The notes under the pieces are model-generated. The model had not been told where the DNA came from, made no database searches, and saw only the letters and a list, made by a program, of their open reading frames with translations. From Companilactobacillus zhachilii (GTDB lineage: Bacteria; Bacillota; Bacilli; Lactobacillales; Lactobacillaceae): a stretch of 64,000 nucleotides of DNA. The position numbers and the translations under genes are program-made. How positions within the stretch are numbered: the first letter of the stretch is position 1; each line of letters starts with the position of its first letter. The stretch covers positions 2,294,001 to 2,358,000 of the forward strand of contig NZ_CP031933.2 in NCBI RefSeq assembly GCF_003606365.2, read 5' to 3'. This document shows, piece by piece, positions 8,310 to 16,200 of this stretch.

Positions 8310-8412
8310 TTTCCCCTTGCTATGAAACGGGTTCGATAGAATATCATATTTCATGTAGAGAAGTTAAGACATGTCGAACCGCTTCGTTGAATTTCAAAAA
8401 ATGCAAGGGAGA
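8310..8412 (+). promoter_or_regulatory. Folded 5' leader that can mask the ribosome site
   Basis: Four nested pairings are visible in order: CCCTTGC with GCAAGGG (the last includes the ribosome site), TGAAA with TTTCA, GGTTCGA with TCGAACC, and CATGT with ACATG. Together they make one long interrupted stem just before the gene at 8421. It may be a riboswitch-like or thermosensor-like leader, or simply an imperfect palindrome. No known riboswitch class is recognised. Confidence 0.45.
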
Positions 8413-8420
8413 TAGATATT

Positions 8421-8870
8421 ATGTTTAAAATTTTTAGAAAAAACCACACAACCGCAAATGTTGAATTAGAAGATAACAATCAATTAAGTGCTCTAAAATT
8501 AGCTGCTAAAAAGACAGCTGAAGAATTTAATGTTGATGAACAAAATATCCAAAGTAGTATCTTTGCTAGTGCGGCATCAGGCAACATTATTATCGAAAAT
8601 CGTGCTGTCTTCATGTATGCCACAAATGACAAAAAGAGCCGTGCTCATACTATGATGATAACTTTCAAGAATCCCGTTGCTTGGGGAAATGACAAGACTC
8701 CTGTTGACTATTTAATCGTCGGAATGTTCCCTAGCGATACTACTCAAGCAACCGTTGATGCTTTAACTGAAAAAATCACAAATATCATGCATGACAAGTC
8801 AGACCAACTTGATGACATTAAGTTTAATGACAGCGATTTGAACAAGCTAAATCAAGCATTCACCGACTAA
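8421..8870 (+). CDS. PTS EIIA-like protein without the usual active-site His
   Basis: A 149-residue protein whose second half resembles a fructose/mannitol-type PTS EIIA domain (ITFKNPVAWGNDKTPVDYLIVGMFP, then a regular helix). In real EIIA domains the phosphorylated histidine sits in a GxAIPH motif some 20 residues before KNPV; here that place reads SGNIIIENRAVFMY with no histidine. If the homology is right it cannot carry phosphate in the usual way and may be a regulator or a relic. No other PTS genes are adjacent. The ATG follows AAGGGAG. Confidence 0.55.
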   Translation: MFKIFRKNHTTANVELEDNNQLSALKLAAKKTAEEFNVDEQNIQSSIFASAASGNIIIENRAVFMYATNDKKSRAHTMMITFKNPVAWGNDKTPVDYLIVGMFPSDTTQATVDALTEKITNIMHDKSDQLDDIKFNDSDLNKLNQAFTD

Positions 8871-8961
8871 TTTAGAGTTTTGGGATTCACTATTGCCACA
8901 AAAGTAGTCAGAATCACAATATAATAATTTACTTACAACTTATTCGAAGAAAAGAATAACT

Positions 8962-9138
8962 TAGCCGGAAGGACCCAGAAAATTAGGTCGCCGTGAAGGT
9001 GGCGTTAGGGATTTATCCCTTACACCACGGGACGACTTTTGAGACTTACGGTTCCCAGTAAGGCTCAAAATCGAGATTGGAGACCTTGGCTCCAATCGGT
9101 CCCCACAGCGACCTAATTTTCTGGGTCCTGGAGGCGGA
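8962..9138 (+). repeat. Family A palindromic repeat
   Basis: Full copy from TAGCCGGAAGG to GGAGGCGGAC. Outer stem GGACCCAGAAAATTAGGTCG pairs with its complement at 9113-9132. P2 is AGGGA/TCCCT, P3 CTTAC/GTAAG, P4 ATTGGAG/CTCCAAT. It sits between two plus-strand genes. Confidence 0.9.
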
Positions 9139-9189
9139 CTTCCACAGCATATTTAATTTTCAGCTTCAAAATAACTAATATAAAAAAAT

Positions 9190-9232
9190 AAATACAGCCA
9201 TTGCTTATCCATAGCAGTGGCTGTATTTGTCT
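9190..9232 (+). terminator. Hairpin terminator
   Basis: AAATACAGCCATTGCT pairs with AGCAGTGGCTGTATTT, flanked by A-rich and T-rich tracts, so it could work on either strand. It is about 320 bases downstream of the EIIA-like gene and upstream of the next promoter. Confidence 0.75.
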
Positions 9233-9264
9233 ATCTTATAATTACTTTTTTCTAATGGTCATCC

Positions 9265-9293
9265 TTGTCTGAAAAAAATTCCTGTGCTATTAT
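9265..9293 (+). promoter_or_regulatory. Promoter of the MFS gene at 9349
   Basis: TTGTCT and TATTAT are separated by 17 bases, with a TG one base before the -10 (extended -10). Confidence 0.7.
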
Positions 9294-9348
9294 ACACACA
9301 AGCAAAATTAAACGACGTCAGAGAGCGTCCATTTTGGAGGGAATAAAA

Positions 9349-10563
9349 ATGAAAATAGCATCATCAAAATCGAACCAGCTCGATAGCTACCAAGCTAAAG
9401 TGGTTGCTTCCACAGCCTCAGGATTTGGATTAGAAAATATGGACGTAATGTTTTTGTCCTTTGCCCTTTCATCCATCATCGCTGATCTGCATTTAAGTGG
9501 AACACAGGCGGGACTTATCTCGACTATCACAAATATTGGTATGTTATTAGGTGGTATTTTTTTTGGAATTTTAGCCGATAAAATCGGTCGTGTGAAAACT
9601 TTTAGCCACACAATCTTTATCTTTGCTTTTGCCACCGCTGCAATGTACTTTGCCAACAACTTAACAATGGTTTATCTTTGCCGCTTCATCGCCGGTATTG
9701 GTGCTGGTGGTGAATACGGAATCGGTATGACGGTCCTTGCTGAAAGCTTTTCAAAAGAAAAACTTGGTCGAGTTTCATCTTGGGTCGGTATGGCTGGACA
9801 AGTTGGTGCCATCTTTGCCGCACTTCTAGCAGCCTTGATTTTACCAAAATTTGGCTGGCACGCACTCTTCTTATTTGGGATAATCCCCGTAGTTATTACT
9901 TTCTTTGCCAGACGACATCTTCGTGAAAGCAAAACATTTACTAATTCCTCCAAGAAAACTAAAGGTAACATCAAACAACTTTTCGCAACACCTAAGATTG
10001 CTTATCAAACACTTGCCCTAATGGTTATGGCTATTGTTCAAATTGCCGGCTACTTCGGTTTAATGAACTGGCTACCAACCATCATGCAAAAGCAACTCAA
10101 TTTAACAGTTGGTTCATCAACTTGGATGATTGCTACTATCCTTGGTATGTGTGCCGGAATGTTAACCTTTGGCTGGATTTTAGATAACTTAGGACCACGC
10201 CTAGCCTTCGGTATTTTCTTAACAGCTTCAGCTATCGGTGTCTATGTATTAACTTTGCCAAGTAACGTATGGTCATTAATTGTCGTCGGCGCTATCGTAG
10301 GTTACTTCTCAAACGGAATGTTCGCTGGCTACGGTGCGATCGTTAGTCGCCTTTATCCAACCGAGGTTAGAGCAACAGCCAATAATGTCATCATGAACGT
10401 CGGACGTTGTATCGGTGGTTTCTCAAGTTTAGCCATCGGATACCTACTTGATAACTACAACATTATGACAGTTATGATGTTCATCTCAACACTTTATATC
10501 ATCAGCTTGTTAGTAATGTTAACAATCGGTAATTTGAAAGCCGCTAATTATAAAAATATCTAA
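9349..10563 (+). CDS. MFS transporter (sugar/organic-acid type)
   Basis: A 404-residue 12-helix major facilitator. The motif GILADKIGRVKTF between helices 2 and 3 and CRFIAGIGAGGEYGIGMTVLAE in helix 4-5 match the sugar-porter / aromatic-acid:H+ symporter branches. An open frame extends upstream to 9265, but that region contains the promoter; the ATG at 9349 follows TTGGAGGG. It is a single-gene unit with its own promoter and a downstream family B hairpin. Substrate unknown; no metabolic partner gene is adjacent. Confidence 0.87.
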   Translation: MKIASSKSNQLDSYQAKVVASTASGFGLENMDVMFLSFALSSIIADLHLSGTQAGLISTITNIGMLLGGIFFGILADKIGRVKTFSHTIFIFAFATAAMYFANNLTMVYLCRFIAGIGAGGEYGIGMTVLAESFSKEKLGRVSSWVGMAGQVGAIFAALLAALILPKFGWHALFLFGIIPVVITFFARRHLRESKTFTNSSKKTKGNIKQLFATPKIAYQTLALMVMAIVQIAGYFGLMNWLPTIMQKQLNLTVGSSTWMIATILGMCAGMLTFGWILDNLGPRLAFGIFLTASAIGVYVLTLPSNVWSLIVVGAIVGYFSNGMFAGYGAIVSRLYPTEVRATANNVIMNVGRCIGGFSSLAIGYLLDNYNIMTVMMFISTLYIISLLVMLTIGNLKAANYKNI

Positions 10564-10601
10564 AGTATGACAAAATATAATCACATTTCAAGCATTAAAA
10601 T

Positions 10602-10643
10602 AAACGAGACTAGTAATCCGATTTTAGATTGCTGGTCTCGTTT
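10602..10643 (+). terminator. Family B hairpin terminator
   Basis: AAACGAGACTAGTAATC pairs with GATTGCTGGTCTCGTTT. It ends the MFS transcript. Related hairpins with an AATCC core recur at 28399, 36372, 40110, 60073 and 62458. Confidence 0.82.
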
Positions 10644-10731
10644 GCTTTAGGTGGAAAAAGCTATTTCATGCTACTTAAGACAATTTCATAGCCCCAATTT
10701 ATATTTATTTAAAATAATTTTTAGTAAAGTG

Positions 10732-10760
10732 GTGGACAAAGTCCACTAAAATGCTATAAT
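10732..10760 (+). promoter_or_regulatory. Promoter with palindromic operator for the marR-like gene
   Basis: TGGACA (10733-10738) and TATAAT (10755-10760) are 16 bases apart, with an extended -10 TG. A perfect dyad GTGGAC-AAA-GTCCAC (10732-10746) overlaps the -35. MarR proteins often repress their own genes at such dyads, so self-control is inferred. Confidence 0.65.
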
Positions 10761-10896
10761 AATTTTCATTAATACGTGTGGTCTTAGCTAACTTTTTGAA
10801 TACGAGTTTAAATACTTCGTATCCTACAACCCCCGTCATCAATAACATAAAAACACGTTAAATTATTCAATATCGATTCAAAAACAAAGAATAACC

Positions 10897-10962
10897 TAGC
10901 CGGAAAGAGCAAGAAATTTCGGTCCCCATAGCGACCAAAATTTCTTGCTCTTGGAGGCGGCA
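10897..10962 (+). repeat. Family A repeat, short form
   Basis: Outer stem only (GAGCAAGAAATT/AATTTCTTGCTC), joined at GGTCCCCATAGCGACC exactly as in the copies at 3928 and 19723. It lies in the leader of the marR-like gene, ending 22 bases before the ribosome site. Confidence 0.88.
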
Positions 10963-10998
10963 TAATTAATCAACACCACCATCAGGAGGTCTAATAAC

Positions 10999-11433
10999 TT
11001 GCTAGATCAAGCAGCAATTTCAAAAATCAGAAATTTCAACCGTGATTACACAAAATTACTCGGCATCATGAATAAAAAAGTTCTTAACACACCTTTGAGT
11101 TGGACTGAAGGACGCGTGCTACTGGAAATCTCTTTTAATAACGACAAAACTCCTATCGAAGTAGCCAACAATCTGGAACTCGATAAGAGCTATACAAGTC
11201 GCATTCTCAAGCGTTTTGAAAAAAATGGTCTCATTAGTAAGTCTCCTTCAGCCACTGACTCTCGTTCAGTTGATTTGTGCTTAACAACGGCTGGTCAAGA
11301 GTTGGTTAACGAACTAAATGACCGTTCCAATCAACAGATTCAAAACTTATTAACTGACTTATCAACAGCTGAGCAAAAACAATTTTATCAGGCAATGACT
11401 ACCCTTGATAATTTACTCTTTACTAGAAAGTAG
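10999..11433 (+). CDS. MarR family transcriptional regulator
   Basis: A 144-residue winged-helix regulator. The recognition region is TPIEVANNLELDKSYTSRILKRFEKNGLI (about residues 54-82) and the wing carries SATDSRSVDL. The start is TTG, nine bases after AGGAGG. The GNAT gene follows eight bases later, and MarR-GNAT pairs are common in lactobacilli. The operator dyad at 10732 suggests self-regulation. The effector is unknown. Confidence 0.92.
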   Translation: MLDQAAISKIRNFNRDYTKLLGIMNKKVLNTPLSWTEGRVLLEISFNNDKTPIEVANNLELDKSYTSRILKRFEKNGLISKSPSATDSRSVDLCLTTAGQELVNELNDRSNQQIQNLLTDLSTAEQKQFYQAMTTLDNLLFTRK

Positions 11434-11441
11434 GCCCTAAT

Positions 11442-11876
11442 ATGTGGCAAATAAAAACCTTTTCAGAATTATCTACCAAAGAACTTTACGAAATCTTCTA
11501 TCTTCGCACCAAAATTTTCGTTGTCGATCAAGAACGAATCTACCAAGAAGTTGACGAAAACGACCTCAAAGCAATCCATATTTTCAAGATGATTGACGGA
11601 AAAGTAGCCGCCTATGCTCGAGTCTTCCCACAAGAAAATAAGGTCACATTTGGACGTGTTGTAACTGATCCAAAGTATCGCGGCCAAGGACTTGGCAACC
11701 AATTAATGGAACAGATCATGCACGCGATTCAGCAAAACTTTCCCCATCAAGAAATCGAAATTGAAGCACAAGTTCAAGTGGAAGGCTTCTACCAAAAATT
11801 CAATTTTGAAAGTCATGGGCAACCATTCCTATTCAACCACACACCACATATCAAGATGACTCACGCAGCGCTTTAA
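11442..11876 (+). CDS. ElaA-like GNAT N-acetyltransferase
   Basis: A 144-residue acetyltransferase. The start MWQIKTFSELSTKELYEIFYLRTKIFVVDQ is typical of the ElaA branch, and the acetyl-CoA loop is DPKYRGQGLGNQLM (about residues 78-91). The acceptor substrate is not known. It forms an operon with the MarR gene. Its stop overlaps the stop of the convergent Nudix gene by four bases. Confidence 0.9.
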   Translation: MWQIKTFSELSTKELYEIFYLRTKIFVVDQERIYQEVDENDLKAIHIFKMIDGKVAAYARVFPQENKVTFGRVVTDPKYRGQGLGNQLMEQIMHAIQQNFPHQEIEIEAQVQVEGFYQKFNFESHGQPFLFNHTPHIKMTHAAL

Positions 11877-12361
11877 GCTAGTACATCCCAATGCGAATAT
11901 TTGGAATCGGTCGCAATAAACTTCTTCATCAAAATATACTCTTTAGCTTTCAAAACTAACGGTGAACTATTTTCCAAATTTAAATCTTCTACGTCAATCC
12001 ACTGTGAACCAGTCGAATTTTGTCCGACAAATTGCGAGACTTTCATCTTAGGAGTACCTAGATAATCATCAATAGAATAAAACACGCAGACATGATTATT
12101 CCACGTAAAATGTTGATAATTCCATGGGTAAGAGAAACTAATAGTGCCCAGTTGTTTTGAATCCAAAACCTTTAAGCCAGTTTCCTCTTTAACTTCTCTT
12201 GCAACAGCTTGGCTTAAAGACTCGCCTTCATCTAAACTACCTCCAGGCAAATCGTACCGATTAATGTACGGACCACCATTTTTATTAATTACCAGTAGTT
12301 TATTATCAGCTGCAATAATTCCATAAACTCCAAAAGCAAAATGAACTTTCTTCTGACTCAT
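11873..12361 (-). CDS. Nudix hydrolase
   Basis: A 162-residue Nudix protein. The Nudix box is complete: GGSLDEGESLSQAVAREVKEETGL, with the REVKEE metal-binding helix. It hydrolyses a nucleoside-diphosphate-linked substrate, not identifiable here. A GTG at 12370 extends the frame, but the ATG at 12361 sits six bases from GAGGTG and is preferred. It converges with the GNAT gene. Confidence 0.9.
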   Translation of the reverse strand: MSQKKVHFAFGVYGIIAADNKLLVINKNGGPYINRYDLPGGSLDEGESLSQAVAREVKEETGLKVLDSKQLGTISFSYPWNYQHFTWNNHVCVFYSIDDYLGTPKMKVSQFVGQNSTGSQWIDVEDLNLENSSPLVLKAKEYILMKKFIATDSKYSHWDVLA

Positions 12362-12389
12362 AATCGACACCTCGTATACAATTTTAGAC

Positions 12390-12432
12390 TACAACAAAAG
12401 CCCTTGAGAATGCAATCTCAAAGGCTTTTTCT
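12390..12432 (-). terminator. Hairpin terminator between minus-strand genes
   Basis: AAAAGCC-TTGAGA pairs with TCTCAA-GGCTTTTT. It lies downstream of the protease-like gene at 12504 on the minus strand and just upstream of the Nudix start. Confidence 0.75.
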
Positions 12433-12503
12433 GATTTATTAAAGATAACTAAGCTTCCAAACACACCTTAATACTCTAATAATTATTTAAACAAAAATAA
12501 TCT

Positions 12504-13298
12504 TTAAAGGACATTAACCAATCCTAAAATTTTAATTACCCCCATCGACAGGACAATACTGATAATGGCATGGAACATGAACAAGACCGAAAACGCAATA
12601 AAATACACTGATCCGCTAATGACGGCTGTTCTGACATTCAATACATAAAAGATTGACCCCAAAATTAGTAATGTCACAACCCAAGGTAAAATTCCTTTAT
12701 TAACAGTCATCAAGTCATTACTGCTTAAATCATAGCCTGTACTAGCAATCATAATCGTCAAGACAATATAGAGTGCAATCATCCCCAACGAAGCATTAGC
12801 AAAACTAGCTTTCAAATTGTCCAAAACTGAATCAAAAATCATGCTAGCTGACAATGTTGTATTAATATTTAAACTTTGCGTTAAAGAACTAATGCTGAAT
12901 TGAGCATTCAGCAAGTATTTTTGTAACAAAAACAATGCTACCGAGCACATATAATATGGTGCCAAACCGATGAAAAAGTTTCCTAACATCTGATAGACAT
13001 TGCGATCATTCCAACGATGGTCAACTGAACCTAAGGCCCCAGATTGACGGTAATTCAAGTTTAACAACTGAACATTAGTAACCTTATGTCCAAAAAGATA
13101 GGCAAAGATAGCATGACCTAATTCATGAATAATTACGCCTAATCCGCCAACTACCAATTGACTGCTATTACCTAAATTATTCACTAACGTCCTTTTTGAA
13201 AGGTGTCCTAATAAAGACGTTATCAAAGACGTTAAATACGGTATCAAAGTAAAAATGGCCACGAAAGTTATAACAAATCCAAAATAACTATTCCACAC
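12504..13298 (-). CDS. Membrane zinc metalloprotease-like protein (M50-like)
   Basis: A 264-residue polytopic membrane protein. It contains GVIIHELGHAIFAYLFGH near residue 55, an HExxH-type zinc motif inside a hydrophobic helix, and NFFIGLAPYYMCS later, resembling the second conserved block of site-2-protease-like proteins. Five or more further hydrophobic helices follow. Actual proteolysis is inferred only. The ATG is six bases from AAGGAG. It lies 29 bases downstream of the AI-2E-family gene and is probably co-transcribed with it. Confidence 0.72.
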   Translation of the reverse strand: MWNSYFGFVITFVAIFTLIPYLTSLITSLLGHLSKRTLVNNLGNSSQLVVGGLGVIIHELGHAIFAYLFGHKVTNVQLLNLNYRQSGALGSVDHRWNDRNVYQMLGNFFIGLAPYYMCSVALFLLQKYLLNAQFSISSLTQSLNINTTLSASMIFDSVLDNLKASFANASLGMIALYIVLTIMIASTGYDLSSNDLMTVNKGILPWVVTLLILGSIFYVLNVRTAVISGSVYFIAFSVLFMFHAIISIVLSMGVIKILGLVNVL

Positions 13299-13327
13299 AT
13301 CAATCGCTCCTTGTGTAATTTCGTCAA

Positions 13328-14452
13328 TTATACCTTAGGTTGATTTTCCAAACGCCGATTTGCTTCATTCTTAAACAATTGATAAATTGTTGCCGCAACT
13401 GGTACACCTAACAGCATCCCGACGATACCACCGAGTCCGCCACCAACAGTAATGGCCGCTAGCACCCAAATACCTGGTAAGCCAATTGATGTTCCAACAA
13501 CTCGTGGATAGATCAGATTACTTTCTAACTGTTGTAAAACGATAATGAATATAACGAACAACACCGCCTGTAAGGGTGAATCTACTGCAATCAATAAGAA
13601 ACCAACAGCCCCACCAGCCCAGGCACCAAAAATGGGAACTAATGAAGTAATTCCTACAAAAGCACCTACTGGTAAAGCATATGGGAACTTAAAGAGCAAC
13701 ATCCCCAACGCACACAACGTTCCCAAAATAATTGCTTCAGTTACTTGACCAACGATAAAGCTACTGAACATTTTATTAGTTATATCAAAAACATATTGAA
13801 TTTTTTGACGATGCTTTTCTTTAATAAAGGCACGACCAGCCTTCTTCACTTGCGCCGTCAATTTCTCCTTAGTTGCTAAAATATAAATAGCAAAAGTGAA
13901 CGCCAAAATAAAATTGAATAGCCCTTTAGCTACGCCAGTAACAATTTTAAACGTCGATCCAAAGAGACCACTGGCACCGGATGTCAAAAATTTCATTACT
14001 TTAGCTTGTACAGAAGACCAATTTACATTGATAGTATCCAGTTGATCAGATATCTCTGAATGACTATTTATCTTTTCAGCAAAGTTAGAAATATCAGTAA
14101 CGAAAGCTGGTATTGATTTAAAAAAGTCAGTCAAAGCACTAATAAACTGTGGTAAAACCAAACGAAATACACCCGTCATGACTAAAATAACAATAATCAA
14201 AGTAATCAAAATAACAATCCCACGTCGACTATTTTGTAGCCATTTCATTTTAGTATTAGGAAAAAAATGATTTTCTAACCTAACAACTAAAATGTTTAAA
14301 GCATAGGCTAAAACACCACCCAAAATCAGCGGCATAATAATTCCGAGTAGGTTCAAAAAAATATTATAAATTTGAACCGGATAAACCATTAAAGCCAATA
14401 CCAGTACAACAATCGAACCGTACTTAAAGATGTTCTTTTGTGTTAATTCCAT
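13328..14452 (-). CDS. AI-2E family transporter (PerM/YdbI-like)
   Basis: A 374-residue membrane protein with the paired N-terminal helices, a large soluble segment (about residues 110-200) and the conserved C-terminal half: GQVTEAIILGTLCALGM, FVGITSLVPIFGAW, QQLESNLIYPRVVG. The family exports small molecules; autoinducer-2 export is shown for only a few members, and sodium/proton exchange for others. The ATG follows GAGGAAT. It is the first gene of a likely two-gene unit with the protease-like gene. Confidence 0.93.
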   Translation of the reverse strand: MELTQKNIFKYGSIVVLVLALMVYPVQIYNIFLNLLGIIMPLILGGVLAYALNILVVRLENHFFPNTKMKWLQNSRRGIVILITLIIVILVMTGVFRLVLPQFISALTDFFKSIPAFVTDISNFAEKINSHSEISDQLDTINVNWSSVQAKVMKFLTSGASGLFGSTFKIVTGVAKGLFNFILAFTFAIYILATKEKLTAQVKKAGRAFIKEKHRQKIQYVFDITNKMFSSFIVGQVTEAIILGTLCALGMLLFKFPYALPVGAFVGITSLVPIFGAWAGGAVGFLLIAVDSPLQAVLFVIFIIVLQQLESNLIYPRVVGTSIGLPGIWVLAAITVGGGLGGIVGMLLGVPVAATIYQLFKNEANRRLENQPKV

Positions 14453-14508
14453 AGATATTCCTCACATTTATACTTTCTAATTTATATATCATAACAAATT
14501 TTTTACTA

Positions 14509-14686
14509 TGCCGCTTACAAGAGCAAGAAATTTAGGTCGCTATGGGGACCGCCGAAAGCCAAGGTCTTTCGGCTCGATTTTGAACCTCGCACAAATCACG
14601 AGTTTCAAAAGTCGTCCCGTGGTGTAATGGCTGAAGCCATAACGCCACCTGCACAGCGACCTAAATTCTTGCCCTTTCCAGCTAGT
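14509..14686 (-). repeat. Family A palindromic repeat, reversed
   Basis: It starts TGCCGCTTACAAGAGCAAG and ends CAGCTAGT. Hairpins CGAAAG/CTTTCG, CTCGC/CGAG and ATGGC/GCCAT are complete. It lies just upstream of the AI-2E-family gene. Confidence 0.9.
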
Positions 14687-14802
14687 TCATTATTTTCTTT
14701 TGAATTTAAAAATTATCTCAAATCTATAGTAAAAAAATGGTACCGCGCTTAATTAAGGGTAGAAAGTGAGAAAAAACATGGTCAACTTTCGCGCATCAAC
14801 TA

Positions 14803-14844
14803 AAAATGGACAGCAATCCCTTTCAGATTGTTGTCCATTCTTTT
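14803..14844 (+). terminator. Terminator-like hairpin (family B-like)
   Basis: AATGGACAGCAATC pairs with GATTGTTGTCCATT and is followed by CTTTT. No plus-strand gene precedes it, so it may act for the minus strand or be a repeat. Confidence 0.55.
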
Positions 14845-14930
14845 AATCTCTAGTGCTTTATATAAAAGTAGTGTAGCTTACATGCTGACCCTCAAGTCAT
14901 TCTCTTACTTTCTCAAAACATAGAATAAAC

Positions 14931-15112
14931 TAGCCGGAAGGAGCAAAAAAATAGGTCGCTGTGAAGGTGGCGTTGGCGCTTTAGCGCCTACACCACGGGA
15001 CGAGTTTTGAAATTCGCGCACTCTGCGAAGTTCAAAATCGAGATTTGAGACCGCCGTTCGGCTCGAATCGGTCCCCACAGCGACCTATTTATTTTGCTCC
15101 TGGAGGCGGCAC
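14931..15112 (+). repeat. Family A palindromic repeat
   Basis: Full copy from TAGCCGGAAGG to GGAGGCGGCA. P2 is GGCGC/GCGCC, P3 TTCGC/GCGAA, P4 TTTGAG/CTCGAA. It ends right at the stop codon of the Rgg gene. Confidence 0.9.
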
Positions 15113-15114
15113 AT

Positions 15115-15978
15115 TTAAACCTTATTGCTAGCCACCCAACGCTTAATAACCTCAATCTCTTTTTCATTTTGATTAAACTCTGAAAAGACTAAAGCCTTAT
15201 TCATCAAGCCACGTACCTTCTTATTATTGCCATTAACTCGGCTCTCATTCATTGCCAATTGAGCATAAATCCGTGCAATATAATATGTCACATGGTTCTC
15301 GGCACAAACTTTTACACCATACTCTAACAAAGCATTAGCAGTTTCTAAGTCGTTACGTTCGGAATAATATAACGCACAGTAGAAAATAATATTGATATAA
15401 CGCCAAATTTTTGAAACATCATCAATCGACATCGTATAAATATCATTGAAAACTTTGCTGAAATAATACTCGCTCTTACTATTATCACCTTGCTTAGCAT
15501 AGACCATACCCATACCTACAAATGATAAGAAAGTAAATATTGTCTCACCATGTATATCCAATTCCGATAAGATACGATTAAAATCAAACACTGCATCGAA
15601 AAGATCACCGTCATCTAAGACATTCAAGTAACCTTTCAAGTAATAGTATTGCATCAAAGCATCACGGTCTCCTTCGAGATCTTTGGGATCGATTGCTTTG
15701 ATAATACCCCATGAATCATCATATTCTTGAATTATTAGGTTAAATTCAGCCTGGTTCATCTGTTTGATGACCCTTTGGCTCTTACCGTCAGTAACACCTA
15801 TTATGCTGTCCAAAGACAACCCTAAACGATTACATAATTGAATTAGAATCTTTAGTGATGGTATCTTTCCGTTATTTTCAAATTTACTCAAAGTTGCTTG
15901 CGTACAAATTCCATTGCTCAACTCTTTTTGAGATAATCCTAACTCTTTTCTTTTATCAATAAACGTCTGTATATCCAC
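15115..15978 (-). CDS. Rgg/GadR/MutR family regulator
   Basis: A 287-residue regulator with an N-terminal XRE-type helix-turn-helix (LSQKELSNGICTQATLSKFE, residues 14-33) and a long helical-repeat C-terminal domain, the plan of peptide-sensing Rgg proteins. The start is GTG, eight bases after AGGGG. I looked for a short hydrophobic peptide gene beside it and found none with a ribosome site, so a cognate pheromone cannot be named. Its targets may include neighbouring genes. Confidence 0.85.
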   Translation of the reverse strand: MDIQTFIDKRKELGLSQKELSNGICTQATLSKFENNGKIPSLKILIQLCNRLGLSLDSIIGVTDGKSQRVIKQMNQAEFNLIIQEYDDSWGIIKAIDPKDLEGDRDALMQYYYLKGYLNVLDDGDLFDAVFDFNRILSELDIHGETIFTFLSFVGMGMVYAKQGDNSKSEYYFSKVFNDIYTMSIDDVSKIWRYINIIFYCALYYSERNDLETANALLEYGVKVCAENHVTYYIARIYAQLAMNESRVNGNNKKVRGLMNKALVFSEFNQNEKEIEVIKRWVASNKV

Positions 15979-16159
15979 GCCATCGCCCCTATATAAAAAT
16001 TTTATATATTGTTTGAACTTAATTATATACCCTACCTTATGTCATGTCATGTTGTTAAAATTTTAGTCTCCATTCACATTATATATAATTGTGTTTCTAT
16101 ATGATATATAAAATAAAACCTGTTTTAAATATTCCAAATTCAAATAAAAAGGAAATATT

Positions 16160-16196
16160 TACAAAAAAAAACCGGAATTTCTTCCGATTTTTAATT
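16160..16196 (-). terminator. Terminator of the betaine transport operon
   Basis: ACCGGAA and TTCCGAT pair with long A/T tracts on both sides, just after the stop of the binding-protein gene. Confidence 0.75.
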
Positions 16197-16200
16197 ACTT

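Larger units (their letters stand above)
8871..9348. other. Gene-free stretch with repeat, terminator and promoter
   Basis: It holds a full family A repeat (8962-9138), a strong hairpin (9190-9231) and the promoter of the next MFS gene (9265-9293). Nothing else is seen. Confidence 0.7.
10564..10998. other. Gene-free stretch with terminator, promoter and short repeat
   Basis: It holds a family B hairpin (10602-10643), the promoter/operator of the marR-like gene (10732-10760), about 135 bases of leader with no convincing gene, and a short-form family A repeat (10897-10962). Confidence 0.65.
14453..15114. other. Gene-free stretch with two family A repeats
   Basis: It contains a reversed copy (14509-14686), a terminator-like hairpin (14803-14838) and a forward copy (14931-15112) that ends two bases before the stop of the Rgg gene. 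No gene is seen. Confidence 0.7.

Noticed and set aside
10767..10852. Leader peptide starting at a GTG before the marR-like gene
   Set aside because: No ribosome site, and the frame has no recognisable residue bias.
16021..16140. Short hydrophobic pheromone peptide next to the Rgg gene
   Set aside because: Short frames exist on both strands (for example from 16041), but none has a ribosome site or the usual basic-hydrophobic layout.
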